Below are positions 7,300-15,187 of a DNA stretch of 34,410 nucleotides, in pieces. The translations under genes were made by a program, and so were the position numbers. The stretch comes from Planctomycetota bacterium. GTDB taxonomy: Bacteria; Planctomycetota; Phycisphaerae; Phycisphaerales; Phycisphaeraceae. The DNA is taken from NCBI GenBank assembly GCA_026386955.1, contig JAPLMQ010000230.1, positions 1-34,410 of the forward strand, given 5' to 3'. Numbering within the stretch: the first letter of the stretch is position 1; each line of letters begins with the position of its first letter. The notes beneath the pieces were generated by a model. That model saw only the letters and a program-made list of their open reading frames with translations, ran no database searches and was not told where the DNA came from.

Positions 7300-8097
7300 T
7301 CAGGCCTTCGCCGCCAGCGCGTCGACGATCACGCGCTCGACGACGGAGTAGTCGGCGGGGTTCTCGCGCTTGAGGTTCATGTGCTCCTTGAGGAAGACGC
7401 ACATGTTGGAGGCGATGCGCGGGAAGGGGCTGAGGTTGGAGCTTGAGCCGTGGTAGAGGAAGGGATGCATGAGCAGCACGTCGCCGGCGCGGGCGACGAG
7501 CTCGATGGGCTTGACGCCCTTGGCGACGCGGTGGCCGTGCTCGCAGGTGACGCCGGAGGTCATGCCCTCGGGCTCGGCGGCGGCGAGGGCGCGGGCCATG
7601 GGGATGTGTGTTCCGGGGCAGACGGCGGTGCCCCCGCCCTCGCGGGGCGCGTCGGTGAAGAGGAAGAGCATGATGAGCCCCTGCTCGCGCGAGTGGACGT
7701 GGTGGTGGAAGTGGGAGCCGTCGATGTGCCCGCCGATCATCTCCCAGGGGGGCGTGTAGAAGCCCGGGAAGTTGAAGAGGAGGTACCCGCTGGAGTCGGG
7801 GAGGTTGTAGCGCCCCGCTCCGAGGAGTTGGTCCATCGCGGAGATGAGCCTGGGGGAGTAGATGGCGGAGAAGAGCGGCCCGGTGAGGTTCTTGGGAACG
7901 ACCGCCCGCGACTGCCAGGTGGAGCGGTCGTCGGCCTTGAAGGTCGAGGCGGCGTAGCAGAGCGGGACGATCTGGGCGGCGACCTCGCGCGGGAAGGCCT
8001 CGCGGACGACGGCGTATCCTTCGCGGGCGAAGGTCGCGATGTCGCTGGGGCTCAGGGGGGGCGCGGTGACGGTGGCGGCCGACGACGACTGGCTCAT
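7300..8097 (-). CDS. PhyH-family Fe(II)/2-oxoglutarate dioxygenase (copy 4)
   Basis: 265 aa. His124 and Asp126 in GGHIDGSHFHHH, distal His216 in LMHPFLYHGSSSN and Arg227 form the expected metal and co-substrate site. EGGGTAVCPGTHIPMAR is the typical mid-domain segment. The ATG has GGAG 6 nt upstream. It resembles copy 1 most closely: distal His and Arg fall at the same residue numbers, and the C-terminal segments align. The run HFHHHVH just after HxD is notably His-rich. It is probably the first gene of a two-gene unit with nnrD. Substrate unknown. Confidence 0.9.
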   Translation of the reverse strand: MSQSSSAATVTAPPLSPSDIATFAREGYAVVREAFPREVAAQIVPLCYAASTFKADDRSTWQSRAVVPKNLTGPLFSAIYSPRLISAMDQLLGAGRYNLPDSSGYLLFNFPGFYTPPWEMIGGHIDGSHFHHHVHSREQGLIMLFLFTDAPREGGGTAVCPGTHIPMARALAAAEPEGMTSGVTCEHGHRVAKGVKPIELVARAGDVLLMHPFLYHGSSSNLSPFPRIASNMCVFLKEHMNLKRENPADYSVVERVIVDALAAKA

Positions 8098-8181
8098 GGC
8101 GAACTCCGAGGTTCCGGGGGAAGGTCGCCAAACATCGTAATCAATGAATGGGGTACGCGGGACATGCCCGCTTCCGCATCC

Positions 8182-10266
8182 TCAATCCTCCTCCGCCCGC
8201 GGCTTCCACTGCGCGACGATCTGCTGCTGCATGTGGGGCGGCACCGGGTCGAAGTGGCTGAACTCCATCGTGAAACTGCCTTGCCCGCCCGTCACGCTCT
8301 TGAGCTGGCTCTGGTAGTTCGTCACCTCCGAGAGCGGGACGATCGCCTGCACCACCGACGTGTCGCTCCCGAGCATGTCGGCCCCCTGGATGCGCCCGCG
8401 CTTGCCCGAGAGGTCGCCGGTGATGTCGCCCATGTAATGGTTCGGCACCGTCACGGCGATCTTCACGCACGGCTCGAGCAGCACCGGCTTGGCCTTCACC
8501 ACCGCGTCGATGAACGCCTTGCGCCCCGCGGTGGAGAAGGCGATCTCCTTCGAGTCGACGTCGTGGTATTTCCCGTCGTAGACGCTCACCTTCAAATCCT
8601 GCAGCGGATAGCCGGCGATCGCGCCGGTCTCGAGGACGGTGCGGATGCCCTTCTCGATCGCGGGGATGAACTGCCGGGGGATCGAGCCGCCGAAGGTGTC
8701 GTCGATGAATTCGAAGCCGCTCCCGCGCGGCCCGGGCTGGACGCGCAGGTAGACCTCGCCGAACTGCCCGGCTCCGCCCGTCTGCTTCTTGTGGCGGTGA
8801 TGCCCCTCGGCCGCGACGGTGATCGTCTCGCGGTAGCCGATCTTGGGCTGCTTGGTATCGACCTCGACGTGGAACCGGTTCTTCAGGCGCTCGAGGATCA
8901 TGCGCAGGTGGAGCTCGCCCAGCCCGCGGATGACGGTCTCGTGGGTCGTGCTGTCGCGCGAGACGTGGAACGTGGGGTCCTCCTCGGCGACCTTCGCCAA
9001 GGCGTCGGCGATCTTCTGCTCCTCCCCGCGGCGCTTGGGTGTGATCGCCAGGCCCGACATCGGCTCGGGGTAGACCAGCGGCAGGAGGTGGATGCGGTCC
9101 TCGTCGTGGTGGTCGTGGAGCACGGCGTCGCGGTGGATCTCCTCGATCTTGGCGACGGCGGCGATGTCGCCGGGGATCGCGGCCTCGATCTCCACGTGCT
9201 CCTTGCCTTGGTATTTGAAGAGGTGGCCGACCTTGAAGGGCTTCTTGCCTTCGCCGTGCTTCGGGTCGCCCACGAAGAGCATGCTCGTCGGGCGGATCGT
9301 GCCTTGGTGCACGCGGAAGGCGCAGAGCTTCCCGACAAACGGGTCGATGGTGACCTGGAAGACCTCCGCCAGCGCGTGCTTGGAGGCATCGGGCTCGGGG
9401 TGGATCTCGACGTTGGCCTTCCCGCTCCCGTCGCGCTTGAGGAACGGCGCGGGATTTCCTTCGAGCGGGCTGGGCGCGAGCTTGAGCAGGACGTCGAGCA
9501 GCTCGGCGATCCCGACGGAGACCTCCGGCTTGTCGTGCCGACGGGCGGAGGTGAAGCAAAGCGGGATGAGGTGGCCTTCGCGGAGGGCTTTCTCGAAAGG
9601 CGCGTGAAGCTGCTCGGGCTTGACGTCGCCTTGCTCGAGGTAGACGGCCATGAGGTCCTCGTCGACCTCGACGACCTGCTCGACGATCGCCTTGTGGGCG
9701 TCGGCGACGGAGCCCAGGTCGCTCTCGCCCGAAGGGTTGAAGAAGCAGTCGACCACCGCGGTCCCGTTCTTCGCGGGGAGGTTGACGGGGAGGCAGACCT
9801 TGCCGAACGCCTGCTGGATGTCGGCCAGGAGCTGGGGGAGGTTGATGTTGTCGTGGTCGATCTTGTTGATGATGACCATGCGGCAGAGCCCGCGCTCGGT
9901 GGCGCGCTCCATCATGCGGCGGGAGACGGGGTCGAGCCCGGCGGCGGCGTCGATGACGATGGCGGCGGTCTCGACCGCGGGGAGCACGCTGATCGCCTGC
10001 CCGGCGAAGTCGGCGTAGCCCGGGGTGTCGATCAGGTTGATGTGCCTGCCCTGATGGTCCATGTGCATGAGCGAGCTGAAGATGCTGTGGCGGTGGTGCT
10101 TTTCCTCGTCGGTGCAGTCGCTGACGGTGCTGCCACGCTCGACCGCGCCGAGGTGGTGGATCGCCCCGGCCTTGAGCAGGAGGGCCTCGGCGAGGCTGGT
10201 CTTGCCAGCGGCGCCAGGGCCCAGGAGGGCAATGTTGCGGATGTCCGAGGTGGTGTAGTTGGGCAT
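8182..10266 (-). CDS. Elongation factor G-like GTPase (FusA2/EF-G2 type)
   Basis: 694 aa from the ATG at 10266, which has AGGAG 9 nt upstream; the frame is open further upstream but has no better start. The GTPase domain has the P-loop GPGAAGKTS (about 16-24), DTPGYADF (80-87) and NKID (134-137). EF-G domains II-V follow, including IRGLGELHLRM and the late GFEFIDDTFGGSIPRQF segment of domain IV. Two features mark it as the non-canonical EF-G paralogue: the P-loop lacks the AHIDAGKTT form, and Tyr replaces the catalytic His of DTPGH. In known FusA2-type proteins this goes with ribosome binding but weak or altered GTPase and translocation activity. Its role here is therefore uncertain; it is not the housekeeping fusA. 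Confidence 0.9.
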   Translation of the reverse strand: MPNYTTSDIRNIALLGPGAAGKTSLAEALLLKAGAIHHLGAVERGSTVSDCTDEEKHHRHSIFSSLMHMDHQGRHINLIDTPGYADFAGQAISVLPAVETAAIVIDAAAGLDPVSRRMMERATERGLCRMVIINKIDHDNINLPQLLADIQQAFGKVCLPVNLPAKNGTAVVDCFFNPSGESDLGSVADAHKAIVEQVVEVDEDLMAVYLEQGDVKPEQLHAPFEKALREGHLIPLCFTSARRHDKPEVSVGIAELLDVLLKLAPSPLEGNPAPFLKRDGSGKANVEIHPEPDASKHALAEVFQVTIDPFVGKLCAFRVHQGTIRPTSMLFVGDPKHGEGKKPFKVGHLFKYQGKEHVEIEAAIPGDIAAVAKIEEIHRDAVLHDHHDEDRIHLLPLVYPEPMSGLAITPKRRGEEQKIADALAKVAEEDPTFHVSRDSTTHETVIRGLGELHLRMILERLKNRFHVEVDTKQPKIGYRETITVAAEGHHRHKKQTGGAGQFGEVYLRVQPGPRGSGFEFIDDTFGGSIPRQFIPAIEKGIRTVLETGAIAGYPLQDLKVSVYDGKYHDVDSKEIAFSTAGRKAFIDAVVKAKPVLLEPCVKIAVTVPNHYMGDITGDLSGKRGRIQGADMLGSDTSVVQAIVPLSEVTNYQSQLKSVTGGQGSFTMEFSHFDPVPPHMQQQIVAQWKPRAEED

Positions 10267-10327
10267 GATGCGAGCTCCTGACAGACATGGTGGACGATGC
10301 GTCGAAGAACTCTGCGAGGCACGCTTC

Positions 10328-10354
10328 AGTATAAACCTGGGAGTCGTTGGACAA
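10328..10354 (-). promoter_or_regulatory. Promoter for the EF-G-like gene
   Basis: On the minus strand TTGTCC (10349-10354) and TATACT (10328-10333) are separated by 15 nt. They lie about 60 nt before the ATG at 10266. The spacer is short, but both boxes are close to the sigma-70 consensus. Confidence 0.45.
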
Positions 10355-10441
10355 GCACATTTTCCGGCGCGACAAAGCCCAGGCACTGCGGCGCGTGGGT
10401 TGCAGGTCCAATTCACGGAACGGAAGACGATTTGCAAAACC

Positions 10442-11299
10442 TCAAGGCTTCGTCGGGTGATCGCGGCGCCAGCGGGTGAGCCCCAGATGAGCGTTTGAGA
10501 TGAGTTCCGCGGACGGCGTGTCGGCCCAACGGAAATAGGCCTTCTCGATCAAGGCAAATACAGCGTCGGACAACAGCCATCCATTTATTTGTTTTGCTTG
10601 AGCGTCGAGATCGTGTTCCATGTAGCGCAGCACTCCCTGCTGCATGACATACGTCTCGAAGATCACCTCAGCGAGGGCCGTGGTAGACGCCAATCCCGAA
10701 CGAGGCTCTGCGGCCAGCGTTTCCCATTGATTCAGGAATCGCGTCAGGTCGGCCTGCGCGTAGGCGATCGCGCTCAACCAAGAGTCAACTGGATCCATCC
10801 ATTCACACTCGGATTGAAGCGGACGGCGGGAGAGGACGGCCAGCCAAAGGGCGTCGAAGTACGCGTCCAAGACCAGTTGCTCGCGGGTTGGCCAGCGTCG
10901 CCAATCGGCTTGATGCAGTTTCACGAAGACGATCGGATCGAGCGTCATCAGTTTTGGGCCGTTGACGCTCCGCGCGATCAAGTCGAAAATTCTCGGGAGG
11001 AAATGCTTGAAGTCGTCGACGCCGCCCCAGCTTGAGATCGCCTTAGTTTGATACCACTTGAAGGCCGATTCGGGGATTTGCGCCAAGGGCGAGGCCCGCA
11101 GAGGACGGTCGTCGCAAGCCCATGGGAACGCGCCGTCGGGCTCGATCCACTTCGCGAGCGGGTAGACGGCAAAGACGTCGTAAAGATCGCGGACGCAGCG
11201 ATCCAGGTTTTCTTGGGGCGAGAGATCGGGTTGCGGCATCGGCGACCCCACGGAGAGGTGATCGGCGGAGAATGACTTGAGTGTACCGCTGGCGAGCAT
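10442..11299 (-). CDS. Uncharacterised cytoplasmic protein
   Basis: 285 aa from the ATG at 11299, which has GAAGG 6 nt upstream; the in-frame ATG at 11239 gives 265 aa and begins nearer the conserved-looking part. No signal peptide or membrane segment is visible. The sequence is rich in Trp and acidic residues. The recognisable stretch is LYDVFAVYPLAKWIEPD followed by WGGVDDFKHFLPRIFDLI. I recall this DDFKHFLPR-type motif in an unnamed family of bacterial proteins but know no function. Many of that family have Cys pairs in the segment after YPL, and these are absent here. It is divergent from the mutarotase gene and upstream of the EF-G paralogue, which has its own promoter. Confidence 0.7.
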   Translation of the reverse strand: MLASGTLKSFSADHLSVGSPMPQPDLSPQENLDRCVRDLYDVFAVYPLAKWIEPDGAFPWACDDRPLRASPLAQIPESAFKWYQTKAISSWGGVDDFKHFLPRIFDLIARSVNGPKLMTLDPIVFVKLHQADWRRWPTREQLVLDAYFDALWLAVLSRRPLQSECEWMDPVDSWLSAIAYAQADLTRFLNQWETLAAEPRSGLASTTALAEVIFETYVMQQGVLRYMEHDLDAQAKQINGWLLSDAVFALIEKAYFRWADTPSAELISNAHLGLTRWRRDHPTKP

Positions 11300-11399
11300 G
11301 TGCGGCCTTCGACTTGCCGCCCGTGGGGGCGTGGGACAGAATCCCCTCGCGTCGAGCCGCCGCCTTCGCGGCCGGCCCCGGCGCGTGGGAGTGACGCAG

Positions 11400-11846
11400 A
11401 TGCTCAAGAGCCGCCTTTTGCAGCCGCAGATCCTCGAGGCCCTCGCGCTGGCGGGGCACAGCTCGAAGATCCTCATCGCCGACGGGAACTACCCCGCCTC
11501 GACGAAACTCGGCCCAAACGCCGCGCTGGTCCACCTCAACCTCTCGCCCGGGCTGGTGAGCGCCACGCAGGTGCTCGAGGCGCTGGTGACGGCGATCCCG
11601 ATCGAGGCCGCGGAGGTGATGCAGCCGATGAGGACCGGGCAGTACGCGCTCCACGAGGACCCGCCGATCTTCAAGGAGTTCGGCGCGATCCTCAAGGCCG
11701 GCGGCGTCGATGTCCCGCTCAAGCAGGTGGAGCGGTTCAAGTTCTACGACATCGCGGGCGACATGGATGTGGCGCTGACGATCGCGACGGGCGAGCAGCG
11801 GATCTACGGGAATCTCCTGCTGACCATCGGCGTGGTCAAGCCCTAA
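11400..11846 (+). CDS. RbsD/FucU-family sugar mutarotase (probably L-fucose type)
   Basis: 148 aa, the usual size. It interconverts the alpha and beta anomers of free sugars before kinase or isomerase steps. The opening MLKSRLLQPQILEALALAGH carries the conserved His, followed by ILIADGNYPAS. The C-terminus FYDIAGDMD...TGEQRIYGNLLLTIGVV matches the FucU side of the family (Tyr-Gly-Asn, gain of the TGE motif) better than RbsD. The ATG at 11400 has GGGAG 8 nt upstream; the frame is open further upstream but lacks family resemblance. It stands alone, divergent from the uncharacterised gene and convergent with the WYL regulator. No fucose or ribose transport genes are adjacent. Confidence 0.9.
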   Translation: MLKSRLLQPQILEALALAGHSSKILIADGNYPASTKLGPNAALVHLNLSPGLVSATQVLEALVTAIPIEAAEVMQPMRTGQYALHEDPPIFKEFGAILKAGGVDVPLKQVERFKFYDIAGDMDVALTIATGEQRIYGNLLLTIGVVKP

Positions 11847-11963
11847 ACATCTTGGGCGGCGAAAGTGGCGGCGTTTGTCGCGGCAATGCACGCGTCGACC
11901 ACAATGACGCTGCCCTGAGCGTCGCGGCTCAAGGCCCCCCGGTCCCCCAGACCCCCGGAAAAA

Positions 11964-12045
11964 GGTGGTGGGCAGGTCAGCATTCGAATCGGCATGGGGA
12001 GGGGGGGCCTTATTGCCGATTCGCACGGGCTGCCTGCCCACCATC
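11964..12045. repeat. Long imperfect inverted repeat between convergent genes
   Basis: The left arm (11964-11995, beginning GGTGGTGGGCAGG and ending CGAATCGGCAT) and the right arm (12012-12045, beginning ATTGCCGATTCG and ending CTGCCCACCATC) are near-complementary over about 32 nt. A G-rich loop separates them. It lies between the mutarotase (ends 11846) and the minus-strand regulator (ends 12124). It could be a bidirectional transcript end or a small mobile palindrome. Its GTGGGCAG core recurs in the palindrome at 6344 and, in a close variant, at 15188. Confidence 0.7.
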
Positions 12046-12123
12046 GGGCGGGCCTCTCTTTCTTTCCTGCTCCAAACCTCCCGCAGTTGTGGGATCTCAC
12101 ATCAACGCGACGCAACTAGTTTT

Positions 12124-13104
12124 CTAAGCATCCTCCTGCCGACCGGCCGCGGCGCGGTGCATCTCGCGCACGCGGTCGCGCAGGGCCTGGGGCTGGATGA
12201 CGCGGACCTCTCCCGCATAGCCGCAGATCCACCACGCGATCTCGCCCAGCCCGTCGACGCGGAAGGTCATCCGGCAGCGCCCGTCCTCGAGGCACTCATG
12301 CCTCTGGCTGGCGTGCCAGCGGACCTCGCTGACGTTGGTGGCGACCTTGGCTGAGAACTCGAGCACGATGTCGTACAGCTTCCCCTCGGGGATGAGCTGC
12401 CAAGCCTGCCCAAGCTTGTCGGCGGGGGAGAAGTCCCTGGGGCGGACGAAGAGCGACTGCTGGGGCTCGAGCGAGCCGATGCGGGCGAGCTTGAAGAGCC
12501 GGGTCTCCTGCCCGTGGATGTCGGTCTGCCCCAGGACGTACCACGAGCGCGTGGCGAAGTGGAGCGCGAGCGGGCGGAGGGTGCAGCGCAGGGGCTCGGG
12601 CTCGACGGGGCTGGTGTAGACCATGAGGCACTCGCGGGCCTCGTCGATGCAGCGCTGGAGCATGTAGTAGCACTTGGTGGTCTCGCCGCCGCCGTTGGGC
12701 CAGGCCTGCGCGCCGGGGTCGACGGAGACTCGCCCCATCATCTCGGTGCAGGCGGAGCGTATCGGCTCGGGCACGGTGGCGGTGAGCTTCTGGATGGCGG
12801 CCAGCGCGGGCTCGAGGAGCGGGCGCGAGCGCGTCGCGGCGGCGGTCTTGCCCAAGAGCAGGAGCCCGAGGGTTTCGGGCACGGTGAGGTTGACCGGAGG
12901 GAGGAAGAACGTGCTCGCCAGGCGGTAGCCCGAGCCGGGGTCGTGGTGGTAGGGAATGCCCGCGAGTTGGAGCATGTTGAGGTCCCGAAAGAGCGTGCGC
13001 CGGCTGACTCCCAATTCCGTCATCAATTCCCGCACGCCCGTCGCCTGACGGGATTGGAGGAGGACGATCAACCGGAGCAGGCGGTGGACGCGGCTGGGAT
13101 TCAT
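12124..13104 (-). CDS. WYL-domain transcriptional regulator (HTH + WYL)
   Basis: 326 aa from the ATG at 13104 (MNPSRVHRLLRLIVLLQ); the frame is open 13 codons further but that part looks non-native. A winged helix-turn-helix of the DeoR/HTH_11 type is at about 5-60 (ATGVRELMTELGVSRRTLFRDLNMLQLAG). A WYL ligand-sensing domain is around 150-230 (LRPLALHFATRSWYVLGQTD). A C-terminal WCX-type segment ends at the stop (GLGEIAWWICGYAGEVRVIQP). Such proteins repress or activate transcription in response to a bound ligand, often a nucleic acid or nucleotide. A strong promoter with an adjacent perfect palindrome lies about 300 nt upstream. The target is unknown; no obvious partner operon is divergently attached. 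Confidence 0.9.
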   Translation of the reverse strand: MNPSRVHRLLRLIVLLQSRQATGVRELMTELGVSRRTLFRDLNMLQLAGIPYHHDPGSGYRLASTFFLPPVNLTVPETLGLLLLGKTAAATRSRPLLEPALAAIQKLTATVPEPIRSACTEMMGRVSVDPGAQAWPNGGGETTKCYYMLQRCIDEARECLMVYTSPVEPEPLRCTLRPLALHFATRSWYVLGQTDIHGQETRLFKLARIGSLEPQQSLFVRPRDFSPADKLGQAWQLIPEGKLYDIVLEFSAKVATNVSEVRWHASQRHECLEDGRCRMTFRVDGLGEIAWWICGYAGEVRVIQPQALRDRVREMHRAAAGRQEDA

Positions 13105-13403
13105 GGAGTCGTCACGGGAGTCGTCGCGCAGGGTGTCGCGCAATGCATCACGGAAGCCAGCATGCGGGGCGTTGCCGCACGCATGGGAAAGACCACAGCC
13201 TCGGCCACGAGGGCGTTGGGAGACCCAACGCCGACGGCACGGGCAAGACCCACATCATGGATGGACCCCGACACTCTCAATCCCAAACGAGCCTGATCCC
13301 ACGAACCGAACAGGCGCTTTCCGCGGCCACACGTCAGCACAAATGAAACGAGAGGAGGAGCGACGTGGGACGATCGGAACAGCGAAATACCAAATCAAGT
13401 CCC

Positions 13404-13442
13404 TTGATACGGCAACCCGTGGACGGAGTCAAGAGATATCTC
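13404..13442 (-). promoter_or_regulatory. Sigma-70 promoter with adjacent palindrome, upstream of WYL regulator
   Basis: On the minus strand TTGACT (13427-13432), a 17-nt spacer and TATCAA (13404-13409) form a near-consensus promoter. Directly upstream of the -35 box is the perfect 10-nt palindrome GAGATATCTC (13433-13442), a possible operator. The implied leader to the ATG at 13104 is about 290 nt. Confidence 0.55.
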
Positions 13443-13521
13443 GGGAATTGCTTGATAAATACCCTGAATAACCACGGCGGAGTCCCGTGATTCAATCCGT
13501 AATAAGGATTATTGGGGGATG

Positions 13522-13561
13522 GGCGCGGGCCCCACCCGGCAAATGGGATGAAACCCGCGCC
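13522..13561 (-). terminator. Possible terminator hairpin of the hotdog-ACP operon
   Basis: GGCGCGGG (13522-13529) pairs with CCCGCGCC (13554-13561), 8 bp with a 24-nt interior. It lies 11 nt past the stop at 13572 of the last minus-strand gene. No U-run follows and the loop is long, so the call is tentative. Confidence 0.35.
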
Positions 13562-13571
13562 GAGGCAAGCC

Positions 13572-14081
13572 TCACTTCACCGCGAAACCGCTCTGGCGGA
13601 GCAGGTCCATGAACTGGTCGGTGAAGACGAAGTTGTGGTCGGGGAAGGCCAGGCCCGAGCGGTTCTGGTCGATGTGGGAGAAGAGCAACTCGATGGTGGC
13701 GAGGGGGACGGTCTGGCCCGTGCCGGGGTCGATGCGGTCGACGGTCCCGCGGGTCGAGGCGCCGGCGGAGTCCATGCGTTCGATGTCGGCGGTGTAGCGG
13801 AGGGTGTACCCGGGCCAGGCGGCGGCGGTGAAGGTCGCCCGGCCGACCTTGGCGAGGATGACCTTCTCGGCGAAGTCGTTCGCGTGCCCGACGAGGATGC
13901 CCGCGGTCTGGGCCATGCCCTCGATGATCAGCGGGTTGGGGAGGACGGGCATCCGCGGGCGGCCGGGCGCGGCGGGGAAGTGGTCGTGCAGCACCTCCTC
14001 CGCCAGCGAGACGTTCTTGATCGCCACGCAGCGCTTGGCCTTCTCCAACTCCAGGATGCGGTCGATCCAGATCCAGCGCAT
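13572..14081 (-). CDS. FabZ/FabA-like hotdog 3-hydroxyacyl-ACP dehydratase (second in module)
   Basis: 169 aa single hotdog domain. Family members remove water from 3-hydroxyacyl-ACP in fatty-acid chain elongation. The catalytic His34 is in LHDHFP and Glu54 in IIEGMAQTAG, as in FabZ/FabA. The conserved FP.G..LPG loop is diverged: AAPGRPRMPVLPNPL is about 7 residues longer, so the substrate pocket may differ. It is the last gene of a three-gene minus-strand module, 62 nt after the acyl carrier protein. It is less FabZ-like than the first gene, so it may be a dedicated partner for an unusual acyl chain. Confidence 0.85.
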   Translation of the reverse strand: MRWIWIDRILELEKAKRCVAIKNVSLAEEVLHDHFPAAPGRPRMPVLPNPLIIEGMAQTAGILVGHANDFAEKVILAKVGRATFTAAAWPGYTLRYTADIERMDSAGASTRGTVDRIDPGTGQTVPLATIELLFSHIDQNRSGLAFPDHNFVFTDQFMDLLRQSGFAVK

Positions 14082-14143
14082 GGGCGTGAACTCTTCGGAC
14101 GGCTTGCGGCGGCTGCCTCAGGAGGCTGCTTCAGGCGGCTACC

Positions 14144-14530
14144 TCAGGCAATCTTGGTCATCACGAACTTCACCAGGTCGTTGACGCTGAAGACGTTCGC
14201 GAACTCGCTGATGGCGCGGTCGTTGTCGAGCGAGCTCAGGTCGATGTAGGGCAGGCGGCGACGGACCTCGGCCACGCCCGCGTCGGTCAGCTTGCCCTCG
14301 ACCGTGAACTGCGGGTCGTTGAAGATCGCGTCGGGGAAGAGCTCGCCCTGGTTGATCTTGATGCCGAAGGCCTTCTCGAGGCGGAAGACGATGTCGAGGA
14401 AGTCGATCGACTCCGCGCCCAGGTCGCCCACGAGCTTGGCGCCGGGGGTCACCTCGTCGTCGTCGACGCCCAGCGCGTCGACCAGGACGGTGCGGATCTT
14501 GGTGAACACTTCGTCTTGGGTCATGGCCAT
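14144..14530 (-). CDS. Acyl carrier protein with C-terminal extension
   Basis: 128 aa; ordinary ACPs are about 80. The ATG at 14530 has AAGGA 9 nt upstream. Ser41 in GDLGAESIDFLDIVF is the phosphopantetheine attachment site; the usual DSL triad is replaced by ESID, a variant seen in specialised ACPs. The acidic helix LEKAFGIKI follows. Residues about 65-110 do not fit the standard helix IV and add roughly 45 residues (VEGKLTDAGVAEVRRRLPYI), before a VNDLVKFVMTKI helix that resembles the normal ACP C-terminus. So the extra segment looks like an insertion between helices II and IV. It lies between two hotdog dehydratase genes, pointing to a dedicated acyl-chain pathway. Confidence 0.9.
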   Translation of the reverse strand: MAMTQDEVFTKIRTVLVDALGVDDDEVTPGAKLVGDLGAESIDFLDIVFRLEKAFGIKINQGELFPDAIFNDPQFTVEGKLTDAGVAEVRRRLPYIDLSSLDNDRAISEFANVFSVNDLVKFVMTKIA

Positions 14531-14609
14531 GGCTGCGGTTCCTTCTTCGTGGTCGGCGTCGGGCGTGCGGCGGTCGCGCGGGCCCGGGTTGTTTGGTCTG
14601 GCTGTTGGA

Positions 14610-15083
14610 TCAGGCGATTCCGGCGGTTTTCGCGGGAGCAGTTCCGGGGGCAGCTCCCGGGGCGTTTCCGGGGGTTGGCGTCTCGAGTTGGAGCGGGGCG
14701 AGGCGGAACCGGCCCTGCACGGCCACCTGGTCGTCGACGCTCCCCACGCCGTTGAGGTCGAACCCCTGTGCATCGCGCCCGCGGAGCGTGACTTCGACCT
14801 TGAGGGTCTGCCCCGGGCGAACCATGTTCCCGTAGCGGACGTTGCGGACCTCCGCGAGGATCAGGTTCGCGGGGGCCTGCCCGGCGGGGGTCTCGGCGGC
14901 GGTCAGGTCGGCCGCGAGCAGCCGCCCCGCCTGGACGAGGGTCTCGAGCATCATCACGCCCGGCAGCACGGGGAAGCCGGGGAAGTGGTCGCCCAGGTAT
15001 TCCTCGGCGGACGTGACATTCTTGACCGCCACGAGGCGGTCCTGGCCGCGCTCCAGAACTCGATCGATCAATTCAAAGCGCAA
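14610..15083 (-). CDS. fabZ: 3-hydroxyacyl-ACP dehydratase, FabZ type (first in module)
   Basis: 157 aa. His33 (GDHFPGFPVLPG) and Glu47 (MLETLVQAG) are the FabZ catalytic pair, and MRFELIDRVLE is the typical start. That start codon is TTG at 15083, with AAGGA 10 nt upstream. The last 25 residues are a Pro/Ala-rich low-complexity tail (TPTPGNAPGAAPGTAPAKT) not needed for the fold. It is transcribed towards the ACP, 79 nt away, and then the second hotdog protein. It may not be the sole housekeeping FabZ of the cell; the module resembles those feeding specialised lipids in Planctomycetota. Confidence 0.88.
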   Translation of the reverse strand: MRFELIDRVLERGQDRLVAVKNVTSAEEYLGDHFPGFPVLPGVMMLETLVQAGRLLAADLTAAETPAGQAPANLILAEVRNVRYGNMVRPGQTLKVEVTLRGRDAQGFDLNGVGSVDDQVAVQGRFRLAPLQLETPTPGNAPGAAPGTAPAKTAGIA

Positions 15084-15187
15084 TGCCGGGGAATCCTTGT
15101 GCCGATGGCGGCCGGAGTTTAGGGCTAGGCGCGGCAGGATGCAAACAGAAACGGCACGCCGCAGGCCTCGCGACGGTGGGGCCGCAA

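Larger units (their letters stand above)
13105..13571. other. 467-nt gene-free stretch: regulator leader and fatty-acid gene 3' region
   Basis: No supported gene. It holds a GCGTTGGG-AGA-CCCAACGC hairpin around 13214-13232, within the putative leader of the WYL gene. It also holds the promoter and palindrome at 13404-13442, a small AATAA-GGA-TTATT palindrome near 13501-13513 and the hairpin at 13522-13561. The 13360-13520 part is clearly more AT-rich than its surroundings. Confidence 0.6.

Noticed and set aside
7450..10281. 943-codon open frame on the plus strand opposite PhyH copy 4 and the EF-G paralogue
   Set aside because: Asp/Val/Gly/Leu-rich shadow product running across two real genes.
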